Source of the DNA: Penaeicola halotolerans
GTDB lineage: Bacteria; Bacteroidota; Bacteroidia; Cytophagales; Cyclobacteriaceae
Length of the DNA: 64,000 nt
Assembly: GCF_016464625.1 (NCBI RefSeq)
Contig: NZ_JAEAGO010000004.1
Location: forward strand, 186,001 to 250,000
Direction of reading: 5' to 3'
The number at the start of each line of letters is the position of its first letter. The stretch's first letter is position 1. The notes below the pieces were generated by a model. It saw nothing but the letters and a program-made list of their open reading frames with translations. It was not told where the DNA came from and ran no database searches. A program made the position numbers and the translations under genes. This document shows positions 48,115-57,504 of this stretch, piece after piece.

Positions 48115-49331
48115 AGTTCAGTGGCAGATTTAGTTTTTTCCTCTCTAAAAAATATGATGAACAATACCACGACTACAGCTGCGATACCTGCCGGGATGAG
48201 CCAGATCATTTGCCAGTCACCTGCATAGGCATCTTGTACTTTACCTGCTACGGCAAAACCTATCAGCATACCGACTCCGTAAGTAGCCAAAGTGATCAGA
48301 CCTTGCGCAGCTGATTTGAACTTAGGTCCAGCTTTGGCATCCGTGTAGATTTGTCCTGAGACAAAAAAGAAATCATAGCAAATCCCGTGAAGCGCTATAC
48401 CCACGATCAACATCCACAGGCCACTATCAGCATTGCCATAAGCAAACAGTACATAGCGAAGTGCCCATGCGATCATGCCGACAAGGATGGTCTTTTTGAA
48501 ACCGAAACGAGTAAAGAAAATAGGTAAAAGTAATAAGAACAGTACCTCAGAAACCTGTCCAATGGTCATCTTTCCTGTAGGATCAGCCACTCCGATGTCA
48601 GCTAGAAATGGATTGGCGATCTGATAATAAAAAGCCAATGGAATACAGATGAGTATGGATGATAAAAAGAAGATCAAGTAATTGCGGTCTTTAAGCAGTT
48701 TGAGTGCATCTAGTCCCAGCAATGCCGAGATGGAGACCTTTTCCCCTTTGACAGCTTTAGGTGGTGTAGCAGGCAGTGTGAAACTAAAGACTCCCAAGAT
48801 CAAAGAAGAAATGGCAGCCATCATGAAGGTGTTTTTCAACATGCCCGAAGCGATGTTTTCACTAGCATCCCATGTGAAAAGGTAACTGATACTAAGTCCT
48901 GCCGCAATCCACCCGATGGTGCCCCAGATTCGGATCGCAGAAAATTCTTTCTCTGGATTACGCATTTGGTTGAAGGAAACAGAATTGACCAGCGCCAAAG
49001 TAGGCATGAAAAGCACCATATAAGCAAAAACGTATGGATAGAAGCCACTGAAGTCAGTGGACTGATACATCAAGTACATCAGTGCCGCACCGAGTAGATG
49101 CAAGACGCCTAAAATTCGTTCAGCATTGAAATAGCGATCCGCAATAAGTCCGATGATGAAGGGGGCGATGATCGCACCAAATGATTGGGTAGAAAAGGCA
49201 GCCGCTATTTGCGTGCCTGATGCTTGGAGATTGCTCCCGAGGAAGGTGCCTAAGGTGACAAACCATGCTCCCCAAGTAAAAAACTCGAGAAACATCATAA
49301 AAGACAGCTTGGCTTTGGTTCCAAGATTCAT
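48111..49331 (-). CDS. MFS transporter, nucleoside:H+ symporter (NupG) type
   Basis: About 406 residues with twelve predicted helices. The N-terminal FLEFFTWGAWFVTLGTFL and later FNQMRNPEKEFSAIRIWGTIGWI match the NupG-like group, members of which also carry sugars or glycosides in Bacteroidota. I chose the ATG at 49331; the frame extends 13 codons upstream. First gene of the five-gene operon with TIM barrels and GMC subunits. Confidence 0.86.
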   Translation of the reverse strand: MNLGTKAKLSFMMFLEFFTWGAWFVTLGTFLGSNLQASGTQIAAAFSTQSFGAIIAPFIIGLIADRYFNAERILGVLHLLGAALMYLMYQSTDFSGFYPYVFAYMVLFMPTLALVNSVSFNQMRNPEKEFSAIRIWGTIGWIAAGLSISYLFTWDASENIASGMLKNTFMMAAISSLILGVFSFTLPATPPKAVKGEKVSISALLGLDALKLLKDRNYLIFFLSSILICIPLAFYYQIANPFLADIGVADPTGKMTIGQVSEVLFLLLLPIFFTRFGFKKTILVGMIAWALRYVLFAYGNADSGLWMLIVGIALHGICYDFFFVSGQIYTDAKAGPKFKSAAQGLITLATYGVGMLIGFAVAGKVQDAYAGDWQMIWLIPAGIAAVVVVLFIIFFREEKTKSATEL

Positions 49332-49601
49332 AGAAGTGGTTTTTAGGTTTATTGTGGTTTGAAAGGTCAAGTTTTCACTTTTCCTTCGATTAATCTACAG
49401 GCTTATCTCGCTAGATTTTGTGACAGATTGATCAGCGGTGATATGCTTACATAAGTGACTCCTGCTCCATCTATTTATTCTCCATTATTGTAGTTCGCTG
49501 TTTTTACTTAATTTAAGGAGCGATAAAATTTATAGAGGGCTTTTAGTCACAATTGACACATAAGCTAATTTCAAAATACTATAAATCAAAATATAAATTT
49601 T

Positions 49602-49635
49602 CAAACCTATAGCTTTTCAATCAAAATGACACAAA
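49602..49635 (-). promoter_or_regulatory. Possible promoter of the transporter-GMC operon
   Basis: Minus-strand TTTG (49632-49635) and TAGGTTTG (49602-49609), 22 bases apart, fit the -33/-7 consensus. It would give a leader of roughly 270 bases and overlaps the start of the divergent dehydrogenase gene. Confidence 0.35.
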
Positions 49636-50795
49636 GGAAGAAGTTGAAGATGGGTATGGTAGGAGGTGGCCCCGGCTCTTTTATAGGAGCGGTACACCGC
49701 ATAGCAGCCAATATGGATGGGTTGATAGAACTGGTAGCGGGGACATTTAGTAGTGATCCAGAGAAATCTCGTGCTACAGGCGAAGAGCTCATGTTGGATC
49801 CCACCAGAGTCTATACTTCTTATGAGGAGATGTATGCTAAAGAGCAAGCCTTACCTGAAGCAGAGCGCATAGATATCGTCAGTATCGTCACACCTAACCA
49901 CATGCACTTTGACCCAGCGGTCAAGGCACTAGATGCTGGCTTTCATGTAGTATTGGATAAGCCATTTACGCTCACTTATGAGCAGGCGCAAAAACTTTAT
50001 CGAGCTGTCAATGCAAGTAAGCAATTTTTCTGCTTGACACATACTTATACGGGCTATCCTATGGTGAAGCAAGCCAAGCAGATGATTGCCTCAGGACTGA
50101 TCGGTGCGGTACGCAGAGTGTATGTAGAATACCCACAAGGCTGGCTCTATGAACTCTTGGAGACCTCTGGAAACAAGCAAGCGGCTTGGCGAACAGATCC
50201 TCAAAAAAGTGGTAAATCAGGTTGCTTTGGAGATATCGGTACACATGCTTTCAATCTGGCTGAATATGTATCAGGTCTTCAGGTAGCCAAGATATGTGCA
50301 GACTTAGACATTGTAGTAGCTGGCCGACAGTTGGACGATGCGGGATCAGTCTTGCTCAAGTTTGACAATGGCGCCTCAGGAGTATTGATGGCTTCGCAAG
50401 TAGACACTGGGGCAGAAAATAACGTGAAGATCAGGATATTTGGAGAAAAGGGAGGCATTGAGTGGCAGCAAGAAGACCAAAACTCTCTCATTCTTCGCTG
50501 GCCAGATAAGCCTGCGGAGATTTTGCGAGCTGGAACAGGCTATCTTTCTTCCTATGCCAGTGAAAATAGCCGTACGCCAGCGGGACATCCAGAAGGATAC
50601 TTGGAGGCTTTTGCAAACCTATACCGAAACTTTGCCCGTAGTATCTATGCACAGCAACAAGGAGAAAGTCCAAAGCCAGAGTGGCTGGATTTTCCAGGTG
50701 CTACGGATGGACTGAGGGGCATGGCTTTCATAGAACATGCGCTTCAGAGCAGCCAATCTGATCAGAAGTGGACACCATTTGTCGTTCAAGCTTAA
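49626..50795 (+). CDS. Gfo/Idh/MocA-family oxidoreductase
   Basis: A 389-residue NAD(P)-dependent sugar dehydrogenase. The N-terminal GMVGGGPGSFIGAVHR motif binds the cofactor; DKPFTL near residue 116 carries the conserved Lys (EKP-type motif). It could reduce or oxidise a 3-keto sugar in the cytoplasm. First gene of the four-gene operon with a TIM barrel, cytochrome c and DUF1080. Confidence 0.9.
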   Translation: MTQRKKLKMGMVGGGPGSFIGAVHRIAANMDGLIELVAGTFSSDPEKSRATGEELMLDPTRVYTSYEEMYAKEQALPEAERIDIVSIVTPNHMHFDPAVKALDAGFHVVLDKPFTLTYEQAQKLYRAVNASKQFFCLTHTYTGYPMVKQAKQMIASGLIGAVRRVYVEYPQGWLYELLETSGNKQAAWRTDPQKSGKSGCFGDIGTHAFNLAEYVSGLQVAKICADLDIVVAGRQLDDAGSVLLKFDNGASGVLMASQVDTGAENNVKIRIFGEKGGIEWQQEDQNSLILRWPDKPAEILRAGTGYLSSYASENSRTPAGHPEGYLEAFANLYRNFARSIYAQQQGESPKPEWLDFPGATDGLRGMAFIEHALQSSQSDQKWTPFVVQA

Positions 50796-50825
50796 TGAAT
50801 TTTCAAACCCATAAATGATAAACCT

Positions 50826-51887
50826 ATGAAAACCATCAAAGGACCAGCTGTTTTTCTAGCACAATTTATAGGAGATCAAGCGCCCTACGATAGCCTAGAT
50901 CACCTTTGCGCGTGGGCGGCAGGTCTCGGATACAAAGGCGTGCAAATCCCCACATGGGAAAGCAGGCTCATAGACCTCAAGCTAGCTGCCGAAAGCGAGA
51001 CTTATGCAGACGAACTCAAAGGAAAGGTAGCAGCACATGGTCTAGAGATCACGGAACTTTCTACGCATCTACAAGGACAACTCGTGGCAGTACACCCTGC
51101 GTACAATGAGCTTTTTGACGGGTTTGCGCCAGCTTCGCTCAAGGGTGACTTAAAAGCAAAGACGGCTTGGGCAGTGCAGCAACTCAAGTATGCGGCTAAA
51201 GCATCAGCCAATCTCGGTTTGAAAGCCCATGCTACTTTTAGTGGAGCACTGATGTGGCACATGGTCTATCCTTGGCCTCAGCGACCTGCTGGACTTGTTG
51301 ACACAGGATTTGAGGAACTGGGGAAGCGTTGGATGCCTATTCTCAATGAATTTGATCAAAATGGGATAAATCTCTGCTATGAATTACATGCAGGAGAAGA
51401 TCTACATGATGGGGTGACTTTCGAGCGATTTTTAGCGGAAGTTAATAATCACCCACGTGCAAATATCCTCTATGATCCAAGTCACTTTGTACTACAATGC
51501 CTCGATTACTTATCTTTCATAGACATCTACCATGAGCGCATCAAAATGTTCCATGTCAAAGACGCAGAGTTTAACCCAAGCGGCAGACAAGGTGTCTATG
51601 GAGGCTACCAAAGCTGGATAGACCGTGCAGGCAGGTTCCGTTCTTTAGGAGATGGACAAGTTGATTTTAAAGGCATCTTTAGTAAATTGTCACAGTATGA
51701 CTTCGATGGCTGGGCGGTTCTCGAGTGGGAGTGCGCGATCAAACATCCAGAACAGGGAGCTAGAGAGGGCGCTAAGTTTATCGCAGATCATATCATTACG
51801 GTCACAGACAAGGCTTTTGATGACTTCGCAGGAGCCGCATCAGACAAGCAATTCAATCAAAGAATATTAGGTATCAATCCATCATAA
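50826..51887 (+). CDS. Sugar phosphate isomerase/epimerase (TIM barrel)
   Basis: A 353-residue cytoplasmic barrel without signal. Metal-site segments are YELHAGEDLHDG near 180, LYDPSHFVLQ near 215, KMFHVKDAEF near 240 and VLEWECAIK near 300. Third TIM-barrel isomerase of this locus and the only one without an export signal. Likely handles the sugar after the dehydrogenase. Confidence 0.88.
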   Translation: MKTIKGPAVFLAQFIGDQAPYDSLDHLCAWAAGLGYKGVQIPTWESRLIDLKLAAESETYADELKGKVAAHGLEITELSTHLQGQLVAVHPAYNELFDGFAPASLKGDLKAKTAWAVQQLKYAAKASANLGLKAHATFSGALMWHMVYPWPQRPAGLVDTGFEELGKRWMPILNEFDQNGINLCYELHAGEDLHDGVTFERFLAEVNNHPRANILYDPSHFVLQCLDYLSFIDIYHERIKMFHVKDAEFNPSGRQGVYGGYQSWIDRAGRFRSLGDGQVDFKGIFSKLSQYDFDGWAVLEWECAIKHPEQGAREGAKFIADHIITVTDKAFDDFAGAASDKQFNQRILGINPS

Positions 51888-51895
51888 AATTATCC

Positions 51896-52309
51896 ATGAA
51901 AATCAATCACACCATCGTTACATTCGCTTTTGGCATCGGTCTCTTCATAGTAGCTTGTGGAGGCGAATCTCAAGAGAAAAAGGAAACAACTGCACGAGTA
52001 CCCAATGCTACGCCAAAAGTTTCACTAGCAGATAAGTACAAAGACGATCCCATCTACATCACAGGGGTAGCTAAAGTCAATAACTCTGACTGTGGCAGCT
52101 GTCACATGGAGGAGAAAAAGATCGTAGGGCCTACTTATGCTGAGATCGCAGCCAAGTACGAAGCTACTCCAGAGAATGTCACCATGCTGGCTGAAAAGAT
52201 CATCAAAGGGGGTGTAGGCAATTGGGGAGAGGTACCAATGACACCTCATGCAAATCTGAGTCAGGAAGATGCAGAAGATATGGTCAAATATATTTTACTC
52301 TTAAAATAA
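51896..52309 (+). CDS. Class I cytochrome c lipoprotein
   Basis: A 137-residue lipoprotein (Cys21 in VACGG) with one haem c site, Cys66-Gly-Ser-Cys69-His70, and a likely methionine ligand in EVPMTPH near residue 116. A plausible electron acceptor for the GMC sugar dehydrogenase of the divergent operon. Eight bases after the isomerase and five before the DUF1080 gene. Confidence 0.93.
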   Translation: MKINHTIVTFAFGIGLFIVACGGESQEKKETTARVPNATPKVSLADKYKDDPIYITGVAKVNNSDCGSCHMEEKKIVGPTYAEIAAKYEATPENVTMLAEKIIKGGVGNWGEVPMTPHANLSQEDAEDMVKYILLLK

Positions 52310-52314
52310 ACATC

Positions 52315-53043
52315 ATGAAGAAGACACTTTTAACCGCATTGTCCCTAAGTGTGATAGTCGCTTGTGGGCCAAAAACTGAAACAGAAGAAGCATCCGCAAC
52401 AGTAGAGACAGAGACGTCAGAGTGGATAAGCTTATTTGATGGGGAAAGCTTCACAGGCTGGACTAAATACGGTGGAGCTCCTGTAGGTAAAGCTTGGCAA
52501 GTGCAGGATGGTGCCATCTACCTCGATGCTACTAATAAAGATGACTGGCAAGTAGCAGACGGTGGAGATATCGTCACGGAAGAGGAGTTTGAGGATTTTC
52601 ATTTAAAACTCGAATGGAAGATTGCCAAAAACGGCAACAGTGGTATCATGATTTATGTGCATGAGTCGGAGGAGTATCCTTATCCATGGAGTACAGGTCC
52701 TGAGATGCAAGTCTTGGACAATGATGGTCATCCTGATGCCAAAATCGAAACTCACAGAGCTGGAGACCTTTATGATTTAATCGCCTCAAGTAGTGAACCA
52801 GTCAAGCCAGTAGGTGAATGGAATCTAGCAGAGATCGTTTCTCAAGATGGTAAGCTAGACTTCTACCTCAATGGCGTCAATATCGTCTCTACCACTATGT
52901 GGACTCCAGAATGGGAGGAGATGATCGCTGGAAGCAAGTTTAAAGACATGCCGGGCTTTGGTACTTTCAAAAAAGGAAAAATCGCCCTGCAAGATCACGG
53001 AGATGAAGTGTGGTATAGAAATATTGAGCTAAAGAAGCTTTAA
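52315..53043 (+). CDS. DUF1080 (3-keto-disaccharide hydrolase family) lipoprotein
   Basis: About 242 residues from the ATG at 52315; a longer frame runs back into the cytochrome gene. Lipobox VACGP at Cys18, then the family signature WISLFDGESFTGWTKYGG, later NGNSGIMIYVHE and PEMQVLDNDGH. Recent work on this family shows cleavage of 3-keto-glycosides, which fits its cytochrome and GMC neighbours. Concanavalin-like fold, surface or periplasm. Confidence 0.9.
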   Translation: MKKTLLTALSLSVIVACGPKTETEEASATVETETSEWISLFDGESFTGWTKYGGAPVGKAWQVQDGAIYLDATNKDDWQVADGGDIVTEEEFEDFHLKLEWKIAKNGNSGIMIYVHESEEYPYPWSTGPEMQVLDNDGHPDAKIETHRAGDLYDLIASSSEPVKPVGEWNLAEIVSQDGKLDFYLNGVNIVSTTMWTPEWEEMIAGSKFKDMPGFGTFKKGKIALQDHGDEVWYRNIELKKL

Positions 53044-53063
53044 AATACCCTAAATCAATAGAT

Positions 53064-53107
53064 GGTCTGCTCACTTAACACTAGGGGGCAGACCTTCTGT
53101 GTTTTTT
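53064..53107 (+). terminator. Possible terminator after DUF1080
   Basis: Stem GGTCTGC/GCAGACC with a 16-base loop; a T6 run follows about six bases past the stem. Confidence 0.45.
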
Positions 53108-53175
53108 GTCACCAAAGGATGGAATCAATTGCTTACTTTAGTGATTATAAATATGAACCATCATAAGCAACTACC

Positions 53176-53556
53176 ATGAGTGAGAAAAGTAAATTGCAAG
53201 GCATGCTCTCTGCCAAATGTCCAGTCTGCAAAACGGGAGATATGTTTCCTGTATCTGTGGTCTCTTACCGCAAGCTGACAGATGTCAACCCTGTCTGTTC
53301 ACACTGTGAAGCGAATCTGATGCCTGAGCCTGATTTTTATTATGGCGCGATGTATATCAGTTATGCCTTTTCGGTGGCACTCTTTGTCGCGGTGGGGGTA
53401 GCCCTCTATGTGATCCACGGAGACCCAGAGACTTGGATGTACTTGACTGCGGTGGTTGTTTCTAATATCTTGCTTTTGCCCTTGATGCTACGCTACTCTA
53501 AAGTACTTTATCTCTATGCTTGGAGTGGTTCTTTGTACAAAAAGAAAAGAAGATAA
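53176..53556 (+). CDS. DUF983 membrane protein
   Basis: A 126-residue protein with a zinc-ribbon-like N-terminus (CPVCKTGD near 15 and CSHCEANL near 43) and two hydrophobic helices. The pattern, including PDFYYGAMYISYAF, identifies the DUF983 family, of unknown function. It has 30 bases to the next gene. Confidence 0.88.
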   Translation: MSEKSKLQGMLSAKCPVCKTGDMFPVSVVSYRKLTDVNPVCSHCEANLMPEPDFYYGAMYISYAFSVALFVAVGVALYVIHGDPETWMYLTAVVVSNILLLPLMLRYSKVLYLYAWSGSLYKKKRR

Positions 53557-53586
53557 GCCCTATACTAGTTACCTAAACGAGCTATT

Positions 53587-54360
53587 ATGTGCCTGATCAC
53601 CTTTGCTTACCAAGTGCATCCTGATTATGATCTGATCTTAGTGGGCAATAGAGACGAGTTTTTTGCAAGACCGACACGAGCCTTACATGAATGGAAAGAT
53701 CAGCCTATCATAGCAGGCAAGGATTTGAAAGCTGGTGGCACATGGTTGGGCATTCATCCAGCAGAAGGTCGATTGGCTGCGCTGACTAATTATAGAGATC
53801 TCTCAGCGTCAAAGTCTCAGGCGCCCAGTAGAGGAGAGTTGCCACTTGATTTTTTAAAAGGTAAAAAAAGCCCTTCAGAATATGTCAAATACCTACAAGA
53901 GAAAGCTAATAAATACCATGGGTTCAACATGCTCGTGTATGCAGTAGGTCAAGTGGGCTATGTGTCCAACTATGCCTCTAAGCCTTCTATACTAAATCCT
54001 GGTGTTTACGGAATAAGCAATGCCCTACTAGATACTCCTTGGCCAAAACTCAAAAGTGCTAAAAGTAAACTCCAAGAGGCTATCAAAGTAAAGGAACTTG
54101 AGGCAGATTCTTTGATCACACTCCTCACGGACGATACGCGCGTCAAAGACCCAGCTAAACTACCCAAAACTGGTGTGCCTACTGCGGTGGAGGAAGCACT
54201 CTCTGCTGAGTTTATCCGTATGGAGGGCTATGGCACAGTGAGTAGCACCGTAGTGCTCTGGGGCAAAGATGGTCAAGTGACATTACTTGAGCGAAGCTAT
54301 GCAGCTGACCCTAATATTTATCAAGATCAAAAGTTGATTTTCCAGCATTCATCGAGATAA
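53587..54360 (+). CDS. NRDE (TANGO2-like) family protein
   Basis: A 257-residue protein of the TANGO2/NRDE family. It begins with the defining MCLITFAY and GNRDEFFARPT near 23-33, with GGTWLGI near 54. Cys2 is the conserved N-terminal residue. The human member is linked to haem or lipid homeostasis; the bacterial role is unknown. Confidence 0.92.
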   Translation: MCLITFAYQVHPDYDLILVGNRDEFFARPTRALHEWKDQPIIAGKDLKAGGTWLGIHPAEGRLAALTNYRDLSASKSQAPSRGELPLDFLKGKKSPSEYVKYLQEKANKYHGFNMLVYAVGQVGYVSNYASKPSILNPGVYGISNALLDTPWPKLKSAKSKLQEAIKVKELEADSLITLLTDDTRVKDPAKLPKTGVPTAVEEALSAEFIRMEGYGTVSSTVVLWGKDGQVTLLERSYAADPNIYQDQKLIFQHSSR

Positions 54361-54435
54361 TCAGGGTGTTGGTCGAGTTTTTTTGTGGCGATTCATTAGA
54401 TTGGTGACCTTCGGGTATATCAAATTTTATCCATC

Positions 54436-55035
54436 ATGAAAAAGACAAAATATGCCATCATCGCTTGGCTACTGCTACTAGCCTCTTGTATCTCCTCTAT
54501 CCATCCGATCTATCATCCAGAAGACCTCCTTCAACTCAAGGAAGTTGTAGGTGATTGGCAAATAGACGATGACATCTGGGCATTTGAATTCTATGAGGAA
54601 GGATCATTCAAAGGCTATCAACTTACCCATCGAGAGGGTGATGATAAGACCTCGACTTTTTATGCAGGTCTGGTCAAGCTAGGCGATCACTATTTCTTTG
54701 ATTTTTATCCCATGGAAGCAGACCTCGCGGAGGAAACCTCCTCTCTTGTAAATAATCACTTGGTCACCACACATACTTTCATGAAAGTGCGTTGGACAAA
54801 GGATCAACTATTTATCAGCCAGTTTGAATATGATTTTCTCAAAGAAGTCCTGAGTAAAAATCAACTGCGCATCAAGCATGAAGTATTGAATAGTCCTACT
54901 AAAGGGATGAGGTCTAGCGGAGATTTTCTGCTGACTGCCTCGACAGATGATCTGAAGAAGTTTCTCGCCAAATATGGCGGGGTAGAAAAGGCTTTTGAAG
55001 AAGAAGCTAGCCTTACCAAAATAACACGCCCATGA
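54436..55035 (+). CDS. Lipoprotein of unknown function
   Basis: A 199-residue lipoprotein (LLASC, Cys18) followed by SSIHPIYHPEDL, a segment seen in small envelope proteins of this phylum. The rest is beta-rich. It overlaps the sensor kinase start by four bases (ATGA), so they are cotranscribed and it may feed signal to the kinase; that is inference. Confidence 0.65.
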   Translation: MKKTKYAIIAWLLLLASCISSIHPIYHPEDLLQLKEVVGDWQIDDDIWAFEFYEEGSFKGYQLTHREGDDKTSTFYAGLVKLGDHYFFDFYPMEADLAEETSSLVNNHLVTTHTFMKVRWTKDQLFISQFEYDFLKEVLSKNQLRIKHEVLNSPTKGMRSSGDFLLTASTDDLKKFLAKYGGVEKAFEEEASLTKITRP

Positions 55036-56108
55036 TCATGCAAAAGCGAAAGCATACTTGGATATGGCACTTGTTGCTATGGCTGGTCTCGATGGTGATC
55101 TTTTTTCAAATCACCAAAAGTCCAAGCCTCACCAATATCTTGCTGTATCCTCTGGCAGATTTCTATTATGTGTTGAGCTTTCACCTCACACTCATCGCTG
55201 TGGTGTATCTCTGTCGTAGCTGTTTGATGCCTTTGCTTTCTCAAAAGAGACAATATGCACTCTTTGTACTGGGACTTTTAGGTTTGGCAAGTATCGGAGC
55301 GTTGGCCAATGAATTTTATTTTAACCATATCACCGACTATATCTTAGAAGGAGTTTATGTGATTTCCTACTATGACTTTGAGGAGCTTTTTGTTATCCAT
55401 TTAGTATACTTAGTACTGACTGCACTTTTGACCATGTCTAGCAGTTATTTTGAGGCCATACAGGCGAGCCAACAGTTGGCACTCATAGAGCAGCAGAAGA
55501 CCGCAGTGGAGCTCAAGGCACTTAAAGCACAGCTCGACCCACACCTGCTTTTCAATACCCTCAACAATATCTACGGCATGTCGCTCAAGCGTGATCCCAA
55601 TACTCCAGAGGTGATCTTGAAGCTATCCAATACCATGCGCTACTTGCTCTATGAGACCAATCAAAGCCAAGTGCTACTGGCGCAGGAGATAGAAATGCTG
55701 AGAGAATACATCGACTTACAGCGACTGCGGATAGGGGTTAATTCACAGGTTAGTTTGGAGGTGGTAGGTGAGGTGTCAGAACAGAAGATAGCGCCTTTGC
55801 TATTGCTGCCACTGATAGAAAATGCCTTCAAACATGGTGTGAAAGCAGATGTTCAAGGCACCTTTGTGACCATCACGATAAAGGTATCAAAGAATCGCTT
55901 GGACCTGACAGTGATCAATAATTTAGTCGCTTCAGATAAGGTGTCTCTTGATAAAACTACTGGTGGACTGGGACTCTCAAATCTCGAAAAGCGCCTAGCA
56001 CTCCTATATCCTGAGGCACATACACTCAGTCATATTCAAAAAGATAATCAGTATCTTGCTACTCTTAGTTTAAAACTCACACAAGATGACCTGTCTGATA
56101 GTAGATGA
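55032..56108 (+). CDS. LytS-type sensor histidine kinase
   Basis: A 358-residue membrane kinase with about four N-terminal helices (about 10-140), a coiled linker, and the His_kinase domain whose phosphoacceptor is in LDPHLLFNTLNN near residue 175. The ATP-binding end shows ENAFKHG and GGLGLSNLEKRL. It pairs with the following LytTR regulator, overlapping by 23 bases. The signal is unknown. An alternative ATG lies two codons downstream. Confidence 0.92.
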   Translation: MIMQKRKHTWIWHLLLWLVSMVIFFQITKSPSLTNILLYPLADFYYVLSFHLTLIAVVYLCRSCLMPLLSQKRQYALFVLGLLGLASIGALANEFYFNHITDYILEGVYVISYYDFEELFVIHLVYLVLTALLTMSSSYFEAIQASQQLALIEQQKTAVELKALKAQLDPHLLFNTLNNIYGMSLKRDPNTPEVILKLSNTMRYLLYETNQSQVLLAQEIEMLREYIDLQRLRIGVNSQVSLEVVGEVSEQKIAPLLLLPLIENAFKHGVKADVQGTFVTITIKVSKNRLDLTVINNLVASDKVSLDKTTGGLGLSNLEKRLALLYPEAHTLSHIQKDNQYLATLSLKLTQDDLSDSR

Positions 56109-56751
56109 CGAGCCGATCGCACGCGAGATCTTGATGACCTATATCAATGACATGCCTTCTCTTCAGTTGGTAGGGAGCTATGAACATGCCATCGCAGCAC
56201 TCGATCACCTAGAAAAGGAATCGGTAGACCTGCTTTTTTTGGATATCAACATGCCTAAGTTATCTGGCCTCAGTTTGCTCAAGTCACTACAGCATCCACC
56301 GATGGTGATCTTTACTACAGCTTATGATCAATATGCCATAGAAGGCTACGAACTGGATGTGGTGGACTTTTTACTCAAGCCATTTAGTTTTGAGCGATTT
56401 GTCAAGGCAGTCAGTAAGGCTCAAAAGCTACAAGCACAACATAGCCCTAGCTCAACCATCCTCGTCAAAGCTGATAAAAAACTCTATCAAGTCAATCATG
56501 CCGATATCCTCTATATCCAAGCTTGGGGAGATTATGTGAAGCTTTTTACCAAAGACAAGAGCCTAGTGCTTTCTGAGTCCTTAAAATCTATCGAAGAGCG
56601 AATTCCCAGTGGGCTTTTCATGCGCGTGCACAAGTCCTACATCGTAGCCAAGTCTGCGATCGCTTACCTAGAAGGCAACCAACTCTCCGTAGCAGGTGTC
56701 ATGATTCCCATAGGCGCGAGTTATAAAGAATCTGTAGTACAGAAATTATGA
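56086..56751 (+). CDS. LytTR response regulator
   Basis: A 221-residue regulator with a receiver domain (CLIVDDEP at 3-10, phosphoacceptor Asp in LFLDINMPKLSG near 54, TTAYDQYAIEGYE, DFLLKPFS) and a C-terminal LytTR DNA-binding domain (about 125-221, YIQAWGDYVKLF, MRVHKSYIV). Partner of the overlapping LytS kinase and overlaps the GNAT gene start by four bases. Confidence 0.95.
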   Translation: MTCLIVDDEPIAREILMTYINDMPSLQLVGSYEHAIAALDHLEKESVDLLFLDINMPKLSGLSLLKSLQHPPMVIFTTAYDQYAIEGYELDVVDFLLKPFSFERFVKAVSKAQKLQAQHSPSSTILVKADKKLYQVNHADILYIQAWGDYVKLFTKDKSLVLSESLKSIEERIPSGLFMRVHKSYIVAKSAIAYLEGNQLSVAGVMIPIGASYKESVVQKL

Positions 56752-57188
56752 TCGAGATCAAGACCACTTCCTTAGCCAAAGCCTACCAGGTGCTTGAACA
56801 AATCCCAGAGTTTGTTGCTTTGCAGCCGATAGCAAAGTTTGCCCAGCGACTAGAGGGGAAGACCGCCTTAATTCTAGTCGCATACGATCGAGATTTAGCA
56901 GTGGGCGTCAAGATGGGCTATGCGCTCTCAGATAGCGTTTTCTACACTTGGATGGGAGGAGTCATCCCCGCATATAGAGGGCAAGGCATCGCACAGCAGT
57001 TAGCAGATGTGCAGGTAGCTTGGGTGTGTGATCAAGGCTTTGAGACTATCCAGCTCAAGACCCGCAATCGCTTCAAGGGCATGCTGCACTTTGCACTCAG
57101 TGATGGCTTTGACCTAATCGGAGTGAGCAAAGAAAAGGCAGATAGCATCGCAGACTACAGGATACTTTTGGAGAAAAAACTCAGCTAA
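56748..57188 (+). CDS. GNAT-family acetyltransferase
   Basis: A 146-residue N-acetyltransferase. The acetyl-CoA loop is VIPAYRGQGIAQQL near residues 69-82, preceded by the YTWMGGV strand. The substrate is unknown. It overlaps the LytTR gene by four bases, so it is translated from the same operon. Confidence 0.88.
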   Translation: MIEIKTTSLAKAYQVLEQIPEFVALQPIAKFAQRLEGKTALILVAYDRDLAVGVKMGYALSDSVFYTWMGGVIPAYRGQGIAQQLADVQVAWVCDQGFETIQLKTRNRFKGMLHFALSDGFDLIGVSKEKADSIADYRILLEKKLS

Positions 57189-57305
57189 GAGATAGTTTTG
57201 GACTTGTCCCTCAAACACTTAGTGGGCAGGCATAAAAATATTAGTCAAATAGGCTTGGTAGGCTTGCAAGAATAGTATGGGATGTGTACTTTTGTCATCC
57301 CTTGA

Positions 57306-57388
57306 GCGCACGTGGTGAAATTGGTAGACACGCCATCTTGAGGGGGTGGTGCCCTACGGGTGTGGAAGTTCGAATCTTCTCGTGCGCA
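57306..57388 (+). tRNA. tRNA-Leu (GAG)
   Basis: Acceptor GCGCACG/CGTGCGC with discriminator A, D-arm GTGAAATTGGTAGACAC, anticodon stem CCATC/GGTGG with loop TTGAGGG (anticodon GAG), a long variable arm (class II) and T-arm with GTTCGAATC. CCA is not encoded. A hairpin terminator follows directly. Confidence 0.93.
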
Positions 57389-57390
57389 CA

Positions 57391-57420
57391 AAGCCTTTCT
57401 TTACGAAGAAGGGCTTTTTT
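57391..57420 (+). terminator. Intrinsic terminator after tRNA-Leu
   Basis: Stem AGCCTTTCTT/AAGAAGGGCT with loop TACG, followed by T7. Confidence 0.8.
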
Positions 57421-57504
57421 TATACCCTTCTCTCAACATCCCTCCATTGCTTAGGGTTGTATTCTCCGAGATTGGCCTTAATTTTACTGTCAAAATAAGA
57501 CCTT

